From contig JAKZAN010000005.1 of the NCBI GenBank assembly GCA_023053545.1, positions 11,594,001-11,658,000 on the forward strand: 64,000 nt of DNA, written 5' to 3'. Source of the DNA: Lepidurus packardi. Lineage: Eukaryota; Arthropoda; Branchiopoda; Notostraca; Triopsidae. Shown in pieces: positions 62,739 through 64,000 of this stretch. A program made the position numbers and the translations under genes. The first letter of the stretch is position 1; each line of letters starts with the position of its first letter. The notes below the pieces were generated by a model. The model saw only the letters and a list, made by a program, of their open reading frames with translations. It made no database searches and was not told where the DNA came from.

Positions 62739-64000
62739 TTAAGGATTCGGTAAAAGGGCATATTGGTCAAGGTTGCATACCTGCAAGGTTGCTACCGTTT
62801 TGTCGCTTGTACCGTTAACATCAGTCAAGCTCACGAGAAACGCCTCCGGCTTATTTGTCCTAAGGTTCCGTTTATTTACATCTGAAACGCTGTTGCTGTT
62901 TCTAGACAAAGAATCTGTTGTCTGTACAGCAGCTGTTTGCATTTTGGCACCAAGCTTGCCACGCGGTGTTCCCACGCGACTACTCGATTGACTCACTTGA
63001 CTCTTAGCAACAACTGTAGGGTTCACACGCTTCAAAGAATCTTTATTCGTTTCAAGCTGTGAAGAAAACTTGGCGCTTTTTATTGCGCTGGAAGTATCGC
63101 GTTTCATGTCATTGTTTTGGTTCTGCCTCATCAAAGTTGCAGGAACAGAGTTTTGAAAACTGGCAAGACTTTTTGACACGTTTTTCTTTACAGGTAATTT
63201 CTCTATAACAATTTGCGTTTGAACATTCGATTTTGGAGGAATATTCTGCGAATGCGCGGACACTTTGGTGTAAGTGTTTTGGGTCCGCTGAGCTGGTTTT
63301 GATTGGTTTGGTTTACATTGTTCAGGTTTTGGTTCATGTTTGTCAGGTTCTGGGATGTGTAATTTGGCGGGTAGACGCGCAATGGATGACTTAGAAGATT
63401 TAGACATTTCCGAGGTACATCTTTCGTCATTATATTCCCTTTTAGACGAAATTGGTCGCTTTCGAAGCTCAGGTCTAGTAGATAACTTGTAAGTTTCTTC
63501 CAAACGGTGTAAATACGCGTTTAAGCATTGCAAATGATCTCTGAGTTGCCGATGGACTTGTAATTCCGCTTCTACGTCGGTCTTACGGGTTGATGTGGTC
63601 ATCGCTGATGTTCTGTCTGATGGAGGCGTAGGAGATGGTTCATTAGGGCTTAAGTTGGTGGATTGCAGAGAAAGCTGGGATTTCGGTCGTCCCTGAAAGG
63701 CGTGACCAGGATAGTAAACGAAATCGGAGGATTTGGAATCTAAGGTTTGAACTTGTTTATCTTCTCGCTCGGTGGAAGAAGAGCGATGAGTCGTGACGGG
63801 CATAATTTGCGCTTCCAAATGTTCTTCTTCAGAGTGCTGGGAATGGCAACCTGGTAACTTGGCGGTGAAATCTAGCTTCCGGGAAGGTGAATTGTACACC
63901 ACCGTGGCTTGCGAACCTGACGAGGATTCCGTTGTGCCAATTTTGCAGTGAGAGGGCATCATTTCCGGCCCCAAATCTTGGGAATATGAACGAGATTGAT
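62739..64000 (-). CDS. 3' part of an unrecognised disordered protein (cut by window edge)
   Basis: The frame is open from the window edge to TAA at 62739 (about 420 codons), with no ATG of its own needed, so this is probably the last exon of a longer gene. It is rich in Ser, Lys, Gln, Asn, Pro and Thr. The only ordered-looking part is a short helix or coiled coil, VEAELQVHRQLRDHLQCLNA followed by YLHRLEETYKL. SSSRVGTPRGKLGAKMQTAA resembles microtubule-binding SxIP/basic linkers. No known domain is recognised. Confidence 0.65.
   Translation of the reverse strand, partial: QSRSYSQDLGPEMMPSHCKIGTTESSSGSQATVVYNSPSRKLDFTAKLPGCHSQHSEEEHLEAQIMPVTTHRSSSTEREDKQVQTLDSKSSDFVYYPGHAFQGRPKSQLSLQSTNLSPNEPSPTPPSDRTSAMTTSTRKTDVEAELQVHRQLRDHLQCLNAYLHRLEETYKLSTRPELRKRPISSKREYNDERCTSEMSKSSKSSIARLPAKLHIPEPDKHEPKPEQCKPNQSKPAQRTQNTYTKVSAHSQNIPPKSNVQTQIVIEKLPVKKNVSKSLASFQNSVPATLMRQNQNNDMKRDTSSAIKSAKFSSQLETNKDSLKRVNPTVVAKSQVSQSSSRVGTPRGKLGAKMQTAAVQTTDSLSRNSNSVSDVNKRNLRTNKPEAFLVSLTDVNGTSDKTVATLQVCNLDQYALLPNP

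Overview
This is an animal nuclear genome window. Genes are interrupted by many short introns (54 to about 1,800 nt, one of about 4.8 kb) with consensus GT..AG borders. I rebuilt each gene by joining exons whose phases fit and whose protein matches a family I know. The gene set contains an ImpL2-type two-Ig insulin-binding protein, a rolling-stone-type protein and a dNIX-type BNIP3, together with TTAGG-like motifs. This points to an arthropod or another ecdysozoan. I cannot name the species. There is no bacterial or viral gene block.

Layout. 1-762: left-edge gene (first coding exon only) whose intron is a ~180 bp tandem array. 4.6-6.6 kb: ImpL2-like gene (-). 8.5-13.2 kb: WDR1/AIP1 (-, 14 exons), divergent across 269 bp from BNIP1/Sec20 (+, 13.5-14.4 kb). 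14.8-16.1 kb: intronless PGAP4 (-). 17.1-31.0 kb: catalytically intact membrane ADAM (+) with a 126 bp-unit array in intron 1 and two alternative long disordered cytoplasmic tails. 31.5-32.9 kb: rolling-stone-like membrane protein (+). 33.6-34.4 kb: four tRNA-Arg(ACG) genes (-). 35.0-36.5 kb: BNIP3/NIX (-). 38.0-38.7 kb: PAIP2 (+), convergent with NAGK (-, 39.3-40.9 kb). 42.7-46.2 kb: DCAF10 (-) with a 113 bp-unit array. 48.3-48.9 kb: small secreted six-cysteine protein (+) among decayed duplicates of its flanks. 50.6-55.8 kb: SLC7 light-chain amino-acid transporter (-). 57.4-62.0 kb: tandem pair of sideroflexins (+). 62.7-64.0 kb: 3' part of an unrecognised disordered protein (-), cut by the window edge.

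These are mostly separate housekeeping genes, not an operon-like system. Some share themes: mitochondria and mitophagy (BNIP3, two sideroflexins), ER/Golgi membranes (BNIP1, PGAP4) and extracellular signalling (ImpL2, ADAM). Neighbouring genes often lie head-to-head or tail-to-tail with short shared regulatory stretches.

The most striking features are: the two alternative ADAM tails; a series of gene-private intronic tandem arrays, two of which run up to a 5' splice site; a perfect 22 bp hairpin just upstream of the PGAP4 start codon; the decayed duplicates around the small secreted gene, including a degraded copy of its promoter; and a sideroflexin paralogue with a His/Asp/Glu-rich N-terminus. 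I found no clearly new multi-gene system.
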